Of a DNA stretch of 64,000 nucleotides, positions 16,938 through 26,378 are shown one piece after another. Position 1 is the first letter of the stretch. The number at the start of each line of letters is the position of its first letter. The notes under the pieces were generated by a model, which was not told the origin of the DNA, did not search any database, and saw only the letters and a list, made by a program, of their open reading frames with translations. Source of the DNA: OCS116 sp051531935 (GTDB lineage: Bacteria; Pseudomonadota; Alphaproteobacteria; Rhizobiales; OSC116); contig JAOPTR010000003.1 of assembly GCA_051531935.1 (NCBI GenBank), forward strand, positions 1 through 64,000, read 5' to 3'. The position numbers and the translations under genes are program-made.

Positions 16938-17975
16938 CTATTCACCCATTGCTTGGTCGAGAACTTTTTGTAAAACAGCGCCTCGACTAAAGGTTGGTTG
17001 AATTGTCTTTTCTTCAACAATTGACCGAATGAAACATTGATATATGGTTTGAACTTCAGGAGTTTCCACCTCATGCCATGTTGCTGTTTCCAAATCATTT
17101 TCTAGACAAGCATTTAATTTACTCACCTTGTCTTCAAATAAAACTTCTAAGCCACCTTTGTCACCGTAAATTCGCAATCGCAAATCATTATGATGGCCAG
17201 AAGCAAATCGTGTGGCACTAATGGTGCCTAAAGCATTATTTTCCAATTGCATGTGCATGACAAAACTATCGTTTGCATCAAGGGGGTATTCGCCAATTTG
17301 ATTATTTGGGGCTTTATCAAAAGTATGTAATTTGCAATTCATTTCTTTTGGCATTTCGCCAGCAATATAAGTTGCAAAATCCAAAATATGAATACCAACG
17401 TCGCCTAAAACACCCTTTGACCCGTGTTTACTAGACAAACGCCAAAGCCATTGGCTTTCAGTCTTCCAATCTCCCCATGCCGGCTGCGTTAGCCAAGATT
17501 GCAAATATGAAGCTTCAAAATGCTTTATATCCCCAATAGCTCCATCAGCGACCATTTGTGCTGCTTTTTGAACAGCAGGCACATCACGATAACTTAAATT
17601 GACCATATTTATGAGGCCTTTTTCATCGGCAAGGTCGGCCATTTCTTTAGCTTCGTCATAAGATGTTGCAAGCGGCTTCTCACATAAGACATGTTTATCC
17701 GACCGCAAAATCTGAAGAGTTGTCGCATAATGAACTTTGTCTGGTGTCACATTTGATACGGCATCAAACTCTCCCCACTTTAACAAATCGTCTAACGAGG
17801 TAAATCTATTCTCGATGTTCCATTTGTCGCAAAATTCATTGACCAATGTAGAGCTCATATCTAAACCAGCAACAATTTTGACATTCTCATTTTTTTGGTA
17901 TGCCTCAACGTGACTTACCGCCATTCCGCCTGTGCCAACTATCGCTATGCGAATAGGGGTCAAATTGCTTGTCAT
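16938..17975 (-). CDS. thuB: ThuB, Gfo/Idh/MocA-family sugar dehydrogenase
   Basis: 345 residues. The NAD(P)-binding motif is AIVGTGGMAVSH near the N terminus, and EKP lies in HVLCEKPLATSYDEA, both typical of Gfo/Idh/MocA oxidoreductases. In Sinorhizobium thuB is needed, with thuA, to turn trehalose, sucrose and related disaccharides into 3-keto derivatives. Here it is the last gene of an operon with the same gene order, 27 bases after thuA, so the same role is inferred. Closely followed by the terminator hairpin. Confidence 0.85.
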   Translation of the reverse strand: MTSNLTPIRIAIVGTGGMAVSHVEAYQKNENVKIVAGLDMSSTLVNEFCDKWNIENRFTSLDDLLKWGEFDAVSNVTPDKVHYATTLQILRSDKHVLCEKPLATSYDEAKEMADLADEKGLINMVNLSYRDVPAVQKAAQMVADGAIGDIKHFEASYLQSWLTQPAWGDWKTESQWLWRLSSKHGSKGVLGDVGIHILDFATYIAGEMPKEMNCKLHTFDKAPNNQIGEYPLDANDSFVMHMQLENNALGTISATRFASGHHNDLRLRIYGDKGGLEVLFEDKVSKLNACLENDLETATWHEVETPEVQTIYQCFIRSIVEEKTIQPTFSRGAVLQKVLDQAMGE

Positions 17976-18002
17976 AAAATAACTTTCTAGAGATTTAAAT
18001 TT

Positions 18003-18788
18003 CTATTTAAAACCGTCTTCGCCGGCTTGATGTAATCTAGGCCCGCGTTCAACAATCTTTTCAATTGCTTTTTCTACGGGAGTATTTGGGGCATCTGTCA
18101 CATCTTGAACGCGCGGTTGAGGATTATATGCCCAATTCACTGCATTGGTTAAAACAGTTTGCACATTTTTATCGTGATATGTTGGATAGGTCTCATGCCC
18201 TGGACGGAAATAAAAAACATTACCAGCGCCACGTTTATAAGTCACACCAGAGCGGAATACTTCACCACCTTGAAACCAACTTATAAATACATTTTCAAGA
18301 GGTTCAGGAATGCCGAATGGTTCACCATACATCTCTTCATTCTCCAACTCAAAATAATCTGGCAAACCTTTGGCTATTGGGTGATTTCGTGATGTAACCC
18401 ACAAACGTTCGCGCTCGCCTGCTTCACGCCAAGATAAGTTGCAGGGCGTTCCCATTAAACGTTTAAATGGTTTTGAGAAATGGGCGCTATGTAAAAATAT
18501 TAAGCCCATACCGCTCCATACAGCTTCACAAACCCGTTCAACCACTTCGTCCGAAACGTCACCATGAGCAGCGTGTCCCCACCATAATAGAACATCTGTT
18601 TCGGCCAAGCGTTCGGCAGTTAGGCCATGTTCTTCTTGTTGCAGAGTTGCGGTTGTCGCATCGATATTATTGGATTTATTCAGGGTGTCAGCTATACAGC
18701 CGTGCATACCCTTCGGATATAAATCGGATACAATTTTATTAGTTTGCTCGTGAACGTTTTCACCCCAAACAACGGTTCTTATTGCCAT
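18003..18788 (-). CDS. thuA: ThuA-family trehalose utilisation protein
   Basis: About 261 residues with the class I glutamine amidotransferase-like ThuA fold: LLWWGHAAHGDVSDEVVERV, GLIFLHSAHFSKPFKRL and RPGHETYPTYHD are typical family segments. ThuA works with ThuB on 3-keto disaccharides; its exact reaction has been less clear than ThuB's. I start at MAIRTVVWG (18788) because GGAG lies eight bases upstream. The upstream in-frame ATG overlaps that ribosome site. It lies just after thuK (5-base gap after the coding end). Confidence 0.88.
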   Translation of the reverse strand: MAIRTVVWGENVHEQTNKIVSDLYPKGMHGCIADTLNKSNNIDATTATLQQEEHGLTAERLAETDVLLWWGHAAHGDVSDEVVERVCEAVWSGMGLIFLHSAHFSKPFKRLMGTPCNLSWREAGERERLWVTSRNHPIAKGLPDYFELENEEMYGEPFGIPEPLENVFISWFQGGEVFRSGVTYKRGAGNVFYFRPGHETYPTYHDKNVQTVLTNAVNWAYNPQPRVQDVTDAPNTPVEKAIEKIVERGPRLHQAGEDGFK

Positions 18789-18805
18789 TTTAGTCTCCAT
18801 TTTGA

Positions 18806-19819
18806 TTATTGGGCAGGTTTGCCCTCTTGATTGAATAAATGTAAATGCCCAACTTTTGGACGAAGATATAATTTTGTTCCGTACTCAATTTTTAGTTTAC
18901 CTTCTTGACGCACAACCAAAGGCTCATCAGCTCCAATTTCTACGTAAAGAAAATTATCCGACCCCAAGTCCTCCGCATGGATTACGGTTCCTGTCCATAC
19001 AATATTGTCATCATTCTCAGTAACAACCTCTATATGTTCAGGTCTAATTCCCAAAGTATGGCAATTGAAATTTTCAGCAAAATTATTTGTTAAAAAATTC
19101 ATTTTAGGGGAGCCAATAAAACCAGCAACAAAAATTGATTTTGGCTTTTCGTAAAGTTCATTGGGTGTGCCAACTTGTTCAACTATGCCATCACGCAAAA
19201 CACAAATTCTATCAGCCAAGGTCATTGCCTCAACTTGGTCATGTGTTACATAAACCATTGTCGTTTCTTGCATATCATGGTGTAATTTTGCAATTTCCAA
19301 CCTAGTCGCAACACGCAAGGCTGCGTCAAGGTTTGACAACGGCTCATCGAATAAAAACACCTTGGGATCACGAACAATAGCGCGGCCAATGGCCACCCGT
19401 TGACGTTGTCCGCCAGAGAGCTGTTTCGGCAATCGATCTAGCAAATTTTCAATTTGCAACATTTCGGCAGCTTTAAGAACCCGTTCTTTCATCTCTTGTT
19501 TCGTTGTCTTGGCGAGTTTCAGTCCAAACGCCATATTATCATATACATTCATATGGGGGTACAGCGCGTAAGATTGAAATACCATCGCAATACCTCGCTT
19601 TGAAGGAATAACGTTGTTAACAACCTCTCCATCAAATAGCAATTCACCATCGCTGATGGCCTCTAAGCCTGAAATAAGCCGAAGTAAAGTTGATTTACCG
19701 CAACCAGACGGGCCGACAAAGACCATAAATTCACCAGGTTTAATTTCTAAGTCAATGCCTTTAATCACATGCACAGGGCCATATGATTTATGTAGGTTCT
19801 TCAATTGAATGTTAGCCAT
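18806..19819 (-). CDS. thuK: ABC transporter ATPase, MalK/UgpC type (ThuK)
   Basis: 337 residues. Walker A GPSGCGKST, signature LSGGQRQRVAIGRAI, Walker B VFLFDEPLSNLDA and the H-loop YVTHDQ are all intact, followed by the C-terminal OB-type regulatory domain (LGIRPEHIEV) seen in sugar-importer ATPases. It powers the ThuFG permease at the inner membrane. GGAG precedes the ATG. Gap to thuG is 12 bases. Confidence 0.92.
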   Translation of the reverse strand: MANIQLKNLHKSYGPVHVIKGIDLEIKPGEFMVFVGPSGCGKSTLLRLISGLEAISDGELLFDGEVVNNVIPSKRGIAMVFQSYALYPHMNVYDNMAFGLKLAKTTKQEMKERVLKAAEMLQIENLLDRLPKQLSGGQRQRVAIGRAIVRDPKVFLFDEPLSNLDAALRVATRLEIAKLHHDMQETTMVYVTHDQVEAMTLADRICVLRDGIVEQVGTPNELYEKPKSIFVAGFIGSPKMNFLTNNFAENFNCHTLGIRPEHIEVVTENDDNIVWTGTVIHAEDLGSDNFLYVEIGADEPLVVRQEGKLKIEYGTKLYLRPKVGHLHLFNQEGKPAQ

Positions 19820-19831
19820 TTTCTACTCCAA

Positions 19832-20665
19832 TTATCCTTTAACCCCACCAGCCGTAAGGCCGGAAACGATTTTACGTTGAAAAACAAGCACAAGTGCGAT
19901 GAGCGGTACAGTAACAATAACCGACGCCGCCATAATTGTGCCCCAAGGGGTCTCATATTGTGATGTGCCAGAAAGCAGCGCAATCGCCACAGGCACAGTT
20001 CTGGTAATTTCTGACGAGGTAAACGTCAGCGCGAATAAAAATTCATTCCAAGCACCGATGAATGCCAACAGACCTGTCGTCACCAAAGCAGGCCACATTA
20101 ATGGCAAAAAGACTTTGGTAATTATATCCCAAGGTGTGGCACCGTCAATAATCGCCGCTTCTTCAATCTCTACTGGCAGTCCTCGCATAAAGGTGGTCAA
20201 AACCCATACAGTGAATGGCAGGGTGAAAATCGTATAGCTCAAAATCAAAGCCCAAGGCGTATTATAAATACCCAAATAGCGGATCAATTCAAACAGGCCA
20301 GCCAAAACCGCAATTTGCGGAAACATCGAAACGCCCAAAATTGTCATTAACAACAGGCCACGCCCTTTAAATTTCACCCGTGCCAAAGCATAAGATGCAG
20401 TGACCGCCAAAAACAAAGCAAATATAACCGTGGTAGAGGCAATGAATACCGAGTTGCCAATGTTGCGTATAAATGTGCGGCCACCCAACACTGAAACATA
20501 ATTTGAAAAGTCAAAACTTTCAGGAAAATAATTGACTCTAAACAAATCTGTTCCCGTTTTAAGGCTGGTTAAAATTGCATAATAAAACGGAAATATAGCA
20601 ATAAACACAATGATAAATACCGCAAAATAGAAGCTAATTTTCTTTGCATAATCAATTAGGGTCAT
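19832..20665 (-). CDS. thuG: Sugar ABC transporter permease, MalG type (ThuG)
   Basis: 277 residues with six predicted membrane helices and the EAA loop EEAAIIDGATPWDI that contacts the ATPase. The MalG-like C terminus ends in a run typical of CUT1 permeases (RKIVSGLTAGGVKG). It overlaps the upstream permease gene by four bases (ATGA), indicating translational coupling. Confidence 0.92.
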   Translation of the reverse strand: MTLIDYAKKISFYFAVFIIVFIAIFPFYYAILTSLKTGTDLFRVNYFPESFDFSNYVSVLGGRTFIRNIGNSVFIASTTVIFALFLAVTASYALARVKFKGRGLLLMTILGVSMFPQIAVLAGLFELIRYLGIYNTPWALILSYTIFTLPFTVWVLTTFMRGLPVEIEEAAIIDGATPWDIITKVFLPLMWPALVTTGLLAFIGAWNEFLFALTFTSSEITRTVPVAIALLSGTSQYETPWGTIMAASVIVTVPLIALVLVFQRKIVSGLTAGGVKG

Positions 20666-21648
20666 CGTTCATCCTTTCCACCTAGATCAACTTTTCCGAG
20701 CCAAATATAAACCGCCACAAAAATGGCGATGATGGCAAATAGTAAAGTCGATTGCGCTGAACCATAAGCGAACTTATCAAATTCAAATAGGTTCTCACGG
20801 CTTATAATTGACATGGTTTTAGTTGCTTTTGAATTTGGTGTGAGAACATATATCAAATCAAAAATTCGCAAGGCATCTAATATTCTAAAGATCACGGCCA
20901 CCATAAGCGCAGGTCGCACAAGTGGCAAAGTCACTTTAAAAAATACTTTTATCGGATGTACACCGTCAACCTTAGCAGCTTCGTACACGTCACGCGGTAT
21001 CATTTGCAAACCAGCTAAGCATAACAGCGCCATAAATGGAGTTGTTTTCCAAACATCTACAATCAATACTGACACCATGGCGGTGTCAATATTCGCTGTC
21101 CATGCGATCTTATGATCAATGACACCAATATTAAGCAGCACATCATTGATGATACCAAACTGATCATTAAGCATCCAGCCCCACATTTTGGCTGAAACAA
21201 TGGTTGGAATTGCCCAAGGAATGAGAATAGCAGCCCGTACTAAACCGCGGCCTCTAAATTCGGCATTAAGCACCAAAGCTACCAATATGCCCAAGACCGC
21301 TTCGATAGATACAGATACAAAGGAAAATCTAACTGTGTTCCAAACCGCGTTCCACCAGGCAGGATCAGCAAGTGTGCCGCGCCAAATAACCCGACCAGAT
21401 GGTAATTCACGATAAGATAGATAATTTTTAAACCAAACCCATTCACCTTCGTAAAGGCTAGTTAAGGAGGTGTCGGTAAACGAAAAATAGATTGTACGTA
21501 ATAAAGGCCAAGCGGCAACACAAAACAACATGATTATCATTGGTGTTAAAAACCAATAAGCAGCACGCACTCGTTGCTGTTGCAAACTAAGCGTATTGGG
21601 CTGTTTATTGCGCCGGTTTGTCCCGTTTTCTAAACTAGAATTGGACAT
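20662..21648 (-). CDS. thuF: Sugar ABC transporter permease, MalF type (ThuF)
   Basis: 328 residues. A polar N-terminal tail of about 30 residues precedes the first membrane helix; the EAA loop is YEAAKVDGVHPIKV. The CUT1 MalF-like permease forms a heterodimer with ThuG. It is separated from thuE by 116 bases holding a strong hairpin, which suggests lower expression than the binding protein. Confidence 0.9.
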   Translation of the reverse strand: MSNSSLENGTNRRNKQPNTLSLQQQRVRAAYWFLTPMIIMLFCVAAWPLLRTIYFSFTDTSLTSLYEGEWVWFKNYLSYRELPSGRVIWRGTLADPAWWNAVWNTVRFSFVSVSIEAVLGILVALVLNAEFRGRGLVRAAILIPWAIPTIVSAKMWGWMLNDQFGIINDVLLNIGVIDHKIAWTANIDTAMVSVLIVDVWKTTPFMALLCLAGLQMIPRDVYEAAKVDGVHPIKVFFKVTLPLVRPALMVAVIFRILDALRIFDLIYVLTPNSKATKTMSIISRENLFEFDKFAYGSAQSTLLFAIIAIFVAVYIWLGKVDLGGKDER

Positions 21649-21718
21649 GAAATTCTCACAAACTTATACTTTCACATTGAACGCCAAAGCAATCTCAATA
21701 TGAAGATTTGTTAAAGGT

Positions 21719-21744
21719 GCCGAGCCATACATTTATGGCTCGGC
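21719..21744 (-). repeat. Intercistronic hairpin between thuE and thuF
   Basis: GCCGAGCCAT (21719-21728) and ATGGCTCGGC (21735-21744) form a perfect 10-base stem with a 6-base loop, 21 bases after the thuE stop. No T-run follows on the minus strand. Such elements commonly stabilise the binding-protein part of the transcript or cause partial termination, so that the binding protein exceeds the permeases. Confidence 0.7.
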
Positions 21745-21764
21745 TTCATTGATAGATAATTAGA

Positions 21765-23033
21765 TTACCAACCACTGCCTTTTAAGTCTTGTAAGTCAGC
21801 TTCAAGAATTTCGAAGTTTTCTGCCGTTGTTCCATCACCCGATATCGAGCTATGAACAGCAGACCAAAATTTAGAAGATACTTCATTATATTTAGATTTT
21901 GTTGGTGCTGATGGGCGCGGAACCGCTTGTAAGAACACATTTTTCCAACTCGGAATAATTGGTTGTTCTTTTGCAATATCAGCATCATCATAAAGTGCAA
22001 CTATTGTTGGTAGGTTTGCAGATACTAATGCCCGTGTTTTCTGAGCTTCTTCGCTTGCTAGGTAAACTGCCAATGAAGTCGCTTCAGCTTTATGTTCCGA
22101 ATATTTTGACACCGCAACATTCCAGCCACCTAAGGTAGCAGCTGAAGTATCATGTCCGCCACCAGTTGGCAATGGAACCACATCAAACTTGCCTTTTATA
22201 GGGCTCTCGTCACCATTACCTAAACCATAAGCATATGGCCAGTTGCGCATAAATACCGCATTACCTGTTTGCCACACACCACGAGCTTCTTCTTCCTGAT
22301 AAGCCAACACGCCTTCTGGAGAAATTTCACCTACCCATGATTTAACCAAGTCAACAGCAGCAATGGCTTTCACATTGTTTATTGAAATAGTTCCGTCAGC
22401 TTCAATAATTTGTCCGCCACCAAATGATTTAATCCACTCTAAAGCGTTACAAGTTAAACCCTCATATGCATTTCCTTGCCAAACAAAGCCCCACATATCA
22501 TTATTGCCATCAGCACGTTCAGCGTCTTGAACAGCTTTCGCAGTCGCAGTCAACTCTTCCCAAGTCTTTGGAACAGTTGCTCCATGCTTTTCTAGCAAAT
22601 CCTTACGATAATATAACGCAGGTGCATCAGTGAAAATTGGTAATGCAACCAACTTGCCATTAACAGTTTGAGATTCGATAATTGATTTGAAGTGTTTAGG
22701 CGCAAGGTCTTTAGCAACCTCTGTTAAATCAATAAATTGTTCAGCCAATTGCGGCGCCCAGATTACATCAGTTTGATAAACATCAATATCTTTGTTACCA
22801 GCCGCAAGCCACAACCGATACTGGCCAAATTGATCACTTGAAGACGCTGGCATAGGCACAAACGTTACGGTATTTCCAGTAGATTTTTCCCAAGGCGCTA
22901 CAATTAGCTTAAAGTTTTCTAATGCATTACCAGTCACACCTGATACATAATTGATGTTTTCGGCGTAAGCGGCTGAACTCAGCAACACCGCAGCTACAGC
23001 CGATAAAGCACCTATTTTAATTTTATTAATCAT
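21765..23033 (-). CDS. thuE: Sugar ABC transporter substrate-binding protein (ThuE)
   Basis: 422 residues, CUT1 extracellular binding protein. The signal peptide (residues 1-24, cleaved after AYA) is followed by a mature domain with segments typical of trehalose/maltose/sucrose binders (VDVYQTD-like region, YYRKDLLEKHGA, GNAVFMRNWPYAYG). It binds the sugar in the periplasm and delivers it to ThuFG. First gene after the thuR-thuE promoter region, with a LacI-type operator 69 bases upstream of its start. Confidence 0.9.
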   Translation of the reverse strand: MINKIKIGALSAVAAVLLSSAAYAENINYVSGVTGNALENFKLIVAPWEKSTGNTVTFVPMPASSSDQFGQYRLWLAAGNKDIDVYQTDVIWAPQLAEQFIDLTEVAKDLAPKHFKSIIESQTVNGKLVALPIFTDAPALYYRKDLLEKHGATVPKTWEELTATAKAVQDAERADGNNDMWGFVWQGNAYEGLTCNALEWIKSFGGGQIIEADGTISINNVKAIAAVDLVKSWVGEISPEGVLAYQEEEARGVWQTGNAVFMRNWPYAYGLGNGDESPIKGKFDVVPLPTGGGHDTSAATLGGWNVAVSKYSEHKAEATSLAVYLASEEAQKTRALVSANLPTIVALYDDADIAKEQPIIPSWKNVFLQAVPRPSAPTKSKYNEVSSKFWSAVHSSISGDGTTAENFEILEADLQDLKGSGW

Positions 23034-23101
23034 CTTTCCCTCACTTAAATTGTAATTTATTTTCCCTAAATAAAACGCCTAGAATATTTTTGATCTAATT
23101 T

Positions 23102-23115
23102 CCATAACGTTTCGG
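23102..23115. promoter_or_regulatory. LacI-type operator upstream of thuE
   Basis: CCATAACGTTTCGG is an imperfect palindrome around a central CG, the hallmark of LacI-family sites. It shares the half CGTTTCGG with the inverse of the site in front of thuR (24248-24261). Confidence 0.5.
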
Positions 23116-23178
23116 ATTTTTAGCATGAAGGATTTTTTGAGTCAAGTGACAACACTAATTTACAGCTATTCACGCTAA

Positions 23179-24216
23179 TTATTTAATTTTCAAGTTCAAG
23201 TTGCCTGCCGATGACCGCTCCATAAATTCAAAATGAGAGACTTGTTGTAGCTTATTGAGCTTTGCGCCATCCAATGCTCCACTCAGAAATTGAGCCAATG
23301 GCTCCCAACTATCTTTCAGTGCCGAACGTGTCACTGTTAATGCAGGATAAAAGGCAGATGCTCGGTATCGTGGCAGAACGTCGTCATGAGCAACTACAGA
23401 GACATCTCCAGGAATATCTAACCCAAGAGCATCCAATGCATTATACACCCCGCGCGCGATTAATATATTACCAGCAATAATAGCCGTTGGTTTTATATCT
23501 GAATTTCCAAACAATCGAATTGTTGAAATCATCCCTAACGAAACATCCATAGCGCCGCCACAAACCATATGAGGATAAAAAGGCAAACGAGTTTCCGCCA
23601 ATGCTTCTTGATACCCATCCAATCTTGCAGCTGCATACCAACTTCCACTTATGCCATTTATTAGGGCAATATGCTTATGACCTAGATCAGTTAAATGTTT
23701 AGTGAGAGTGTAAGCCACGCCATGATTGTCAATATCAAAATACGGAAAATCGTTATCAGATCGCCTTCGACCATGAACAACGAAAGGAATTTTATTTTTT
23801 TGTAAAAATGCAATTCTTGGGTCATCCGCAATAGGTTCTATGACCACAAAACCGTCAATTGAACCACTATTTACTAATTTTTCATAGGCTCTAATTTCGT
23901 CATCATCCCTGTCAATCATGTGAATGACAAACTGTTTTTCCCGCTTAGAAAACTGCTCCGACAACCCAACAATGACTTCAAGGTAGTTGTCGCTTCTCGC
24001 CTCCCCTACAGGAGCCTTTGACACCAACCCAACAACGCCAGATCGGCCAGAAACAAGTTTTCGTGCAGCAATATTCGGAGAATAATTTAATTTTTTTGCC
24101 GCTTCCTGAACTCGCACTCGAGTTTTTTCATTTACATCCGAGTGACCATTGAGTGCCCTACTCACTTGCGTTACTGACAAGCCAAGATATTCCCCTAAAT
24201 CTTTTAAAGTCGCCAC
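23179..24216 (-). CDS. thuR: LacI-family transcriptional regulator (ThuR-like)
   Basis: 345 residues. The N-terminal HTH with hinge reads ATLKDLGEYLGLSVTQVSRALNG, split by family convention into HTH (about 1-25) and hinge helix (NIAARKLVSG). A periplasmic-binding-like effector domain follows. Lying directly upstream and in the same direction as thuE, with similar operator sites before both genes, it is probably the local sugar-responsive repressor and autoregulated. Confidence 0.85.
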   Translation of the reverse strand: MATLKDLGEYLGLSVTQVSRALNGHSDVNEKTRVRVQEAAKKLNYSPNIAARKLVSGRSGVVGLVSKAPVGEARSDNYLEVIVGLSEQFSKREKQFVIHMIDRDDDEIRAYEKLVNSGSIDGFVVIEPIADDPRIAFLQKNKIPFVVHGRRRSDNDFPYFDIDNHGVAYTLTKHLTDLGHKHIALINGISGSWYAAARLDGYQEALAETRLPFYPHMVCGGAMDVSLGMISTIRLFGNSDIKPTAIIAGNILIARGVYNALDALGLDIPGDVSVVAHDDVLPRYRASAFYPALTVTRSALKDSWEPLAQFLSGALDGAKLNKLQQVSHFEFMERSSAGNLNLKIK

Positions 24217-24247
24217 TTGATTTTAACCCCACAATTATTTCAATTCC

Positions 24248-24261
24248 CCGAAACGATTTGG
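24248..24261. promoter_or_regulatory. LacI-type operator upstream of thuR
   Basis: CCGAAACGATTTGG is an imperfect palindrome around a central CG, 32 bases upstream of the thuR start. Its CCGAAACG is the inverse of CGTTTCGG in the thuE site. Confidence 0.5.
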
Positions 24262-24473
24262 TTAACTACCAAGTTCGTTTTACTAGGTTCATTTGTTATA
24301 CCTATTCGCCATTTGATTAGTCAACTTAATTTGAAAACAAGAAGCAGGTTTCATTTATTTATCTAAACGAACTGTAGTCGAAAATTACAAATTACAAATA
24401 AAATTGATTAACCCAACTCATGTTTCTATTGTTGTGTGAACTGGCGAATAAAAACAACCTACCATTGGACTGA

Positions 24474-24488
24474 TGATAATGATCATTC
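24474..24488. promoter_or_regulatory. Fur-like box
   Basis: TGATAAT-G-ATCATTC matches the left half of the 7-1-7 Fur consensus (TGATAAT-N-ATTATCA) completely and the right half partly; AATGATCATT is a perfect palindrome. It lies downstream of the first siderophore operon and far upstream of thuR, so its target is unclear. Confidence 0.35.
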
Positions 24489-24543
24489 TTTTTGTGCGAT
24501 GGCTATTTGGGAATGCAGGATCATTGAACGTCTGTCGCCATAA

Positions 24544-25326
24544 TCAAAATATTCCATTGCTGAGTTTTGGAGAAATTATGGGCGTATTGGTAATCGGGTC
24601 AGAATGAATGAGGCAGTCTAGATCATAAACGTTTTGAATCATCTTTTGCGTCACAATTTCTTTAGGACTGCCTTGGGCATAAATTTCACCCTCGCGCATG
24701 ACCACAATATCATCTGCATATCTTGCGGCTTGAGCAATATCATGTAATACCACTATGCAAGTATGTCCCCTAGCCGTGAGTTTCTTAATTAAATCTAGAA
24801 CCTCGTATTGATATTTTATATCTAAAAATGTAGTTGGTTCGTCTAGCATAATATAGGGCGTGTCTTGTGCCAAAGCCATCGCAATGAAAGCCCGTTGTCG
24901 CTGCCCACCAGATAATTCTGCCACATTATTTTTACGTGATTCATTTATCGACGCTAAATGTATCGCTTCATCAACCAATTCAACATCCCTCGTTGATTTG
25001 ATGCCGAGTACCGATTGATAAGGCGCACGCCCATAACTGACCAATTGCTCAACATTGATTGCCGATGGAATTTCGGGGTTTTGCGGTAAATAAGCAATGG
25101 TTTGAGCGACTTTTTTAGGGCGTTCTCGCAACACATCTAAATCGCCAATCTTCACACTACCCGATTTTACTTTAATAATGCGACCGATGGTTTTTAGCAA
25201 TGTAGATTTACCACAGCCATTTGGCCCAATTAGTGCGGTAAATTTGCCTTGCTCTATGATTAGGTTTATGTTTTTAAGCGTAAACCCATCATAACCAGAG
25301 TTGATATTAGCGAGTGTAATCGTCAT
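24544..25326 (-). CDS. Siderophore ABC transporter ATPase (FecE/FepC type)
   Basis: 260 residues. Walker A IGPNGCGKSTLLKT, Q-loop YLPQNPEIPSAI, signature LSGGQRQRAFIAMALAQ, Walker B YIMLDEPTTFLDIKYQ and H-loop VVLHDI are those of the FecE/FepC/FhuC branch that energises uptake of iron complexes. Last gene of a binding protein-permease-permease-ATPase operon, two bases after the permease stop. Confidence 0.9.
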   Translation of the reverse strand: MTITLANINSGYDGFTLKNINLIIEQGKFTALIGPNGCGKSTLLKTIGRIIKVKSGSVKIGDLDVLRERPKKVAQTIAYLPQNPEIPSAINVEQLVSYGRAPYQSVLGIKSTRDVELVDEAIHLASINESRKNNVAELSGGQRQRAFIAMALAQDTPYIMLDEPTTFLDIKYQYEVLDLIKKLTARGHTCIVVLHDIAQAARYADDIVVMREGEIYAQGSPKEIVTQKMIQNVYDLDCLIHSDPITNTPIISPKLSNGIF

Positions 25327-25328
25327 AA

Positions 25329-26378
25329 TTATTCTTGGCTCGATGTTAGCATGATGTAAATGAAAAAAGGCGCACCGAATATAGCGGTTAAAATGCCTGC
25401 CGAAATTTCGATGGGTGGAAATATAGCGCGCCCTGCCCCATCGGCCAACACCACCAACAACATGCCTACCAGTGCTGAAGTAGGCAAAACAAGCCGATGA
25501 TTACCGCCCACCAACCTTCGGGCAATATGCGGTGCCATAAGGCCAACAAAACCTAGAACACCCGCCACACCGACTGAAATACTGGCAAGCAACGTGGCGA
25601 TGAGCAGTAAAATCAAACGTTGCAGCTGTACGTTTAAGCCCAGCCCCGTAGCGGTTTCAGCACCTAAATGTAAAATATCCAATCTATAAGCCATTGTCAT
25701 CCCAACCGCAGCCATTGTGCAAAGCGGCAACCAAACTGCATATACATGTGTCCATGACCGCCCCCAAAAAGACCCTGTGAGCCATACCAATGGAGTCGCT
25801 AGCTCGTGGGTCGGCAAAGCCACTAAAATATAATCCACCCCAGACTCGCAAATAAACCCAACAGCTATGCCAACCAATGCCAAATGGACTCCAGAAAGGT
25901 TACGGCCAAAAGTTGCAAAAAATATAATAAGTGCTGCCAGAATACCGCCAAGACATGCCGCTAGCGGTAAATAGTTAGCAGGAATGTCTGGCAATAAGAT
26001 GATCATCAAGCAGGCAAATAATGCGGCTCCAGAATTAACCCCAATAATTTTAGGGCTAGCCAACGGATTGCGAATAATGGCTTGTATAATAGCCCCTGAA
26101 ATGGCCAATGCACCACCAGTCATCAGCGCCAAAACCACCCGTGGCAGTCGAGATTTTAAAATGATGTATTTTTGTTGGTCACCACCTAAATCAAACAATG
26201 TATTGATGGTCACCTGCACAGGTATAGAAACCGCTCCAACCATAAGGCTCCATACACTGGCAACAATGACTAAAATAAACAAGACAACTTGAATGATAAA
26301 TGATTTGCTCCGAAAATAGACATATAAATCGTTTTGCCATTGTGGTCGTGTACTTTGCAATTTTACGGACTGACTCAT
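25329..26378 (-). CDS. Siderophore ABC transporter permease (FecCD family)
   Basis: About 349 residues, roughly 9-10 membrane helices. FecCD signatures seen: RLPRVVLALMTGGALAISG, GAIIQAIIRNPLASP and GLMAPHIARRLVGG. I start at MSQSVKLQ (26378), whose ATG overlaps the preceding permease stop as ATGA. The longer frame would run 60 bases into the neighbour. Confidence 0.9.
   Translation of the reverse strand: MSQSVKLQSTRPQWQNDLYVYFRSKSFIIQVVLFILVIVASVWSLMVGAVSIPVQVTINTLFDLGGDQQKYIILKSRLPRVVLALMTGGALAISGAIIQAIIRNPLASPKIIGVNSGAALFACLMIILLPDIPANYLPLAACLGGILAALIIFFATFGRNLSGVHLALVGIAVGFICESGVDYILVALPTHELATPLVWLTGSFWGRSWTHVYAVWLPLCTMAAVGMTMAYRLDILHLGAETATGLGLNVQLQRLILLLIATLLASISVGVAGVLGFVGLMAPHIARRLVGGNHRLVLPTSALVGMLLVVLADGAGRAIFPPIEISAGILTAIFGAPFFIYIMLTSSQE

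Larger units (their letters stand above)
24217..24543. other. Intergenic region with thuR promoter, LacI-type site and Fur-like site
   Basis: Contains the thuR operator (24248-24261), a Fur-like box (24474-24488) and a 14-codon plus-strand frame (24499-24543, MAIWECRIIERLSP) that ends exactly where the fecE-like gene's stop begins. The small frame has no ribosome site and may be chance. Confidence 0.4.
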
